In this document: piece by piece, positions 32,608-34,441 of the stretch
Layout: each line of letters starts with the position of its first letter
Position numbering within the stretch: the stretch's first letter is position 1
Origin: Clostridia bacterium
Lineage (GTDB): Bacteria; Bacillota; Clostridia; Oscillospirales; CAG-272
Direction of reading: 5' to 3'
NCBI GenBank assembly: GCA_017936565.1
Contig: JAGBFG010000053.1
Location: 1-34,441 of the forward strand
Length of the DNA stretch: 34,441 nucleotides
The notes under the pieces: generated by a model
The model's input: the letters and a program-made list of their open reading frames with translations, nothing else
Databases searched by the model: none
Told to the model about the DNA's origin: nothing
Program-made: the position numbers and the translations under genes

Positions 32608-33012
32608 CTATAAGGTATCCAAAACCTGTGGATTGCCCGGCACGGTCACCACGTTTTCCTGCGGAATAACCGTGCCGGAGTTGTATTCCGAAAGCCCGAT
32701 AAGGTTGACCGACTGTGTGGCGGAAACCAAGGGGAAAACGGGAACGTTTTGGGTTAATTGAGGATAAAAGCCCGTTTTGTAAACGGAAACCCGATAGGAA
32801 TAAAAGGGATTTGGAATATTTGCCTCTTGGGAATTGGAAAAAAGGGGCGCTGACAGGGGAATTTTCTCCGTTTTGCCGCTGTTGTCGGTAAAGCGTACAA
32901 TGTCCTCCATTCCCTCTCTTTGAATAAGCACCGTTGCGTTTTTAATGGGTATCGAGGTGCTTGCCGAGGTGACGAAAACAGTCAAAAAGCCGAGTGGCGT
33001 TTGATTTTCCAT
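32608..33012 (-). CDS. SleC N-terminal (pre-)domain-like protein (134 aa)
   Basis: Matches the N-terminal region of clostridial SleC: 'GFLTVFVTSASTSIPIKNATVLIQREG' followed by 'FTDNSGKTEKIPLSAP', an Ig-like beta-sandwich of CnaB/carboxypeptidase-regulatory type. In known SleC this part precedes the SpoIID domain in one chain and is removed during maturation. Here it is a separate gene, ending at TAG (32608-32610), with the enzyme part starting nine bases on in the same frame. ATG at 33012 has AAAGGAG upstream. No sigma-A promoter is obvious before it; a mother-cell sporulation promoter is expected but not proven. Confidence 0.78.
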   Translation of the reverse strand: MENQTPLGFLTVFVTSASTSIPIKNATVLIQREGMEDIVRFTDNSGKTEKIPLSAPLFSNSQEANIPNPFYSYRVSVYKTGFYPQLTQNVPVFPLVSATQSVNLIGLSEYNSGTVIPQENVVTVPGNPQVLDTL

Positions 33013-33150
33013 TTCTTTTCTCCTTTCATACTTCTTCTATCAGCATATGCCGAGAGGGGCTGAAAAATGTCTTTTCAAACCAAAGGGCTTTTTGCTCCTG
33101 TTTTCATTGCCCTGAAATGAAAACTTTTCTCTTTTTGTGCGCTTTTCCAC

Positions 33151-33179
33151 TTGACTTTTTTTCCCTTACCCATTATAAT
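33151..33179 (+). promoter_or_regulatory. Sigma-A promoter for the ThuA-like gene
   Basis: TTGACT (33151-33156), 17-base spacer, TATAAT (33174-33179), 39 bases before the ATG at 33219. The region 33013-33150, upstream of the divergent SleC-like operon, shows nothing else I can support. Confidence 0.82.
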
Positions 33180-33218
33180 AAAGGCAGTACATATTATTTA
33201 TTCAGGGAGGATTATCAA

Positions 33219-33965
33219 ATGGCAATTCGCGTAACTATTTGGAATGAATTCAGACATGAAAAAAGAGTTCCTGAGGCTATGGAGCAGTATCCTGACGGGC
33301 TTCACGCTTGCGTTGGTGCCTTTTTGTCTAAGGACGAAGAAATCGAAGTAACCCTTGCTGCGCTTGACGATGAGGCAAACGGCTTGCCCGACGAGGTTTT
33401 GAATAATACGGACGTTTTGATGTGGTGGGGACATATGTGCCACAATTTGGTTCCTGACGACCTTGTGGAAAGAATTTATAAAAGAGTTGTGGAGCAGGGC
33501 ATGGGCTTCATCGCTATGCACTCTGCTCACTTCTCCAAGCCCTTCCGCCGCTTGACAGGTATGCCCTGCGCTTTAACTTGGGGCGACAATATGAACGGAA
33601 TTGTTTGGAACGTGATGCCCAATCACCCAATTGCCAAAGGAATTCCCTTGAATTTCGGTATTTACGAGGAGCTTTACAGCGAGCCCTTCTCCATTCCGAC
33701 TCCCGATGAGCTCATTTTCGCGACTTGGTTTGAGTCCGGCAATATTTTCCGCGGCGGTGTGACCTATTATCGCGGTCTTGGTAAGATTTTCTATTTTCAT
33801 CCCGGTCACGAGACCTGCCCATCCTTCCACAACCCCATCGTGCAAAAGATTTTGACAAACGCGGTCCATTGGGCAGCGCCGAATGCAACAGGCGAGGGAT
33901 GCCTTGTCGGTGACGTGCATCAGACAACCGCTGTGACGGACGTTCTTTTTGGAACAAAAGAATAA
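33219..33965 (+). CDS. ThuA-like (trehalose utilisation) domain protein (248 aa)
   Basis: Member of the ThuA family (PF06283), with a class I glutamine-amidotransferase-like fold. Seen: 'IRVTIWNEFRHEK', 'DVLMWWGHMCHNLVPDDLVERI' (about 69-90), 'GMGFIAMHSAHFSKPFRRLTG' (about 98-118), and 'GKIFYFHPGHETCPSFHNPIVQKILTNAVHWA' (about 188-219), all typical of the family. The start at 33219 has GGAGG upstream; the open frame further upstream has no start of the family. The enzymatic role of ThuA in keto-trehalose metabolism is only known for some members. A 48-base gap to the next gene, without a terminator, suggests co-transcription. Confidence 0.88.
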   Translation: MAIRVTIWNEFRHEKRVPEAMEQYPDGLHACVGAFLSKDEEIEVTLAALDDEANGLPDEVLNNTDVLMWWGHMCHNLVPDDLVERIYKRVVEQGMGFIAMHSAHFSKPFRRLTGMPCALTWGDNMNGIVWNVMPNHPIAKGIPLNFGIYEELYSEPFSIPTPDELIFATWFESGNIFRGGVTYYRGLGKIFYFHPGHETCPSFHNPIVQKILTNAVHWAAPNATGEGCLVGDVHQTTAVTDVLFGTKE

Positions 33966-34013
33966 AAATTTTTCAAAAAGACTTTATCAGTGAAGAATGG
34001 AAGGGAAAGAAAT

Positions 34014-34441
34014 ATGAAAGAATCGCTTTATGGAGAATTAAATGTCATTGGTATGAAGGGATGCGAGGAGTTCGTCGCCGAGGTTGACGCCTATTTGAAG
34101 GAATGGCGCCGCCACGACAATGAGGAAACCTTCTTGGTCGAAGCTCCCTGTCCCCGTTTCGGAAGCGGAGAAGCAAAGGGAATGGTAACCCATTCCATGC
34201 GCGGAAACGACGTCTATATTATTTGCGATTGCTTCAATCACGGTGTTACTTATAAGATGTATGGGAAAGAGGTTCCCATGAGTCCCGATGAGCATTTTGC
34301 CGACTTGAAGCGTGTTATCGCCGCCATTGGCGGAAAAGCCAGAAGAATTTCCGTTGTGATGCCTATGCTCTATGAGGGCAGACAGCACAAGCGCTCTGGC
34401 AGAGAATCCTTGGACTGCGCCGTTGCCTTGCAGGAGCTGAT
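34014..34441 (+). CDS. prs: Ribose-phosphate pyrophosphokinase, divergent clostridial type (3' truncated by window)
   Basis: Makes PRPP from ribose-5-phosphate and ATP, for nucleotide, His and Trp synthesis. The frame is open to the last base, giving 142 visible residues of an expected 300 or more. Seen: 'DVYIICDCFNHG' (about 64-75) and 'SPDEHFADLKRVIAAIGGKARRISVVMPMLYEGRQHKRSGRESLDCAVALQEL', which matches the family's catalytic-loop and ATP-binding region ('ARRISVVxP...RQxxR'). ATG at 34014 with an AAGGGA SD. The extended N-terminal ~30 residues resemble the longer clostridial form rather than the Bacillus one. The C-terminal PRPP-binding motif lies beyond the window. Confidence 0.88.
   Translation, partial: MKESLYGELNVIGMKGCEEFVAEVDAYLKEWRRHDNEETFLVEAPCPRFGSGEAKGMVTHSMRGNDVYIICDCFNHGVTYKMYGKEVPMSPDEHFADLKRVIAAIGGKARRISVVMPMLYEGRQHKRSGRESLDCAVALQEL

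Noticed and set aside
32608-32610. TAG as a sequencing error in a single sleC gene
   Set aside because: A well-spaced SD and ATG directly follow, favouring a real start; kept only as the refuting alternative in the findings.

Overview
The window reads as chromosomal DNA of a strictly anaerobic, endospore-forming member of the Clostridia. Support: a sigma-K gene with a hydrophobic pro-sequence, a SleC-type spore cortex-lytic locus, a CotJC-like manganese catalase, a ferredoxin-thioredoxin-reductase-like mini-protein, a DUF1846 protein, EndoA-type MazF, strong SD sequences, and AT-rich promoters of TTGaaa-17-TATAAT type that often carry an extended TGn. I see no phage, IS element, CRISPR array, tRNA or rRNA. 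The lineage is inferred from gene content, not from a marker search.

Layout. 1-4.8 kb, mainly + strand: an rRNA methyltransferase cut by the window edge, a tiny ORF, a ureidoglycolate-lyase-like cupin, a membrane protein (- strand), DUF1846 and DUF1294. 4.8-9.0 kb, - strand: an autoregulated MarR plus two-subunit ABC exporter operon with an operator-like repeat cluster. 9.1-10.1 kb: a three-CxC redox protein convergent with Mn catalase. 10.2-14.7 kb, +: M20 amidohydrolase and a GH106-like glycosidase, followed by an unusual nested stem-loop element. 14.8-19.5 kb, -: ribosomal L28, an S1-domain protein, acyl-ACP thioesterase, MazF, DUF378, sigma-K and an orphan winged-helix regulator with a degenerate receiver. 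19.6-23.5 kb, +: an SDR reductase, then SRP RNA (ffs)-dnaX-ybaB-recR. 23.6-27.8 kb, +: secreted DD-carboxypeptidase, glucose-6-phosphate isomerase, a small P-loop protein and a cysteine-rich putative spore-surface protein. 27.8-33.0 kb, -: a small CxxC protein, ClpC, and a three-gene cortex-lysis operon. 33.2-34.4 kb, +: a ThuA-like protein and a 3'-truncated PRPP synthetase.

The most notable points are: (i) SleC appears split in two by one in-frame TAG that also starts a Shine-Dalgarno sequence, separating the N-terminal pre-domain from the SpoIID/PG-binding enzyme; (ii) a ~155-nt nested multi-stem element at 14662-14816; (iii) a correctly phased A AAA AAC slippery heptamer in dnaX whose -1 frame stays open for about 105 codons; (iv) an SRP RNA whose terminal-helix arms are each self-complementary; (v) an orphan pseudo-response regulator and a mazF with no antitoxin beside it.

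Functional themes are housekeeping (translation, replication/repair, central carbon), spore formation and germination (sigK, sleC-like operon, Mn catalase, Cys-rich protein, carboxypeptidase), oxidative/redox defence, and drug efflux. No previously undescribed multi-gene defence or mobile system is evident.
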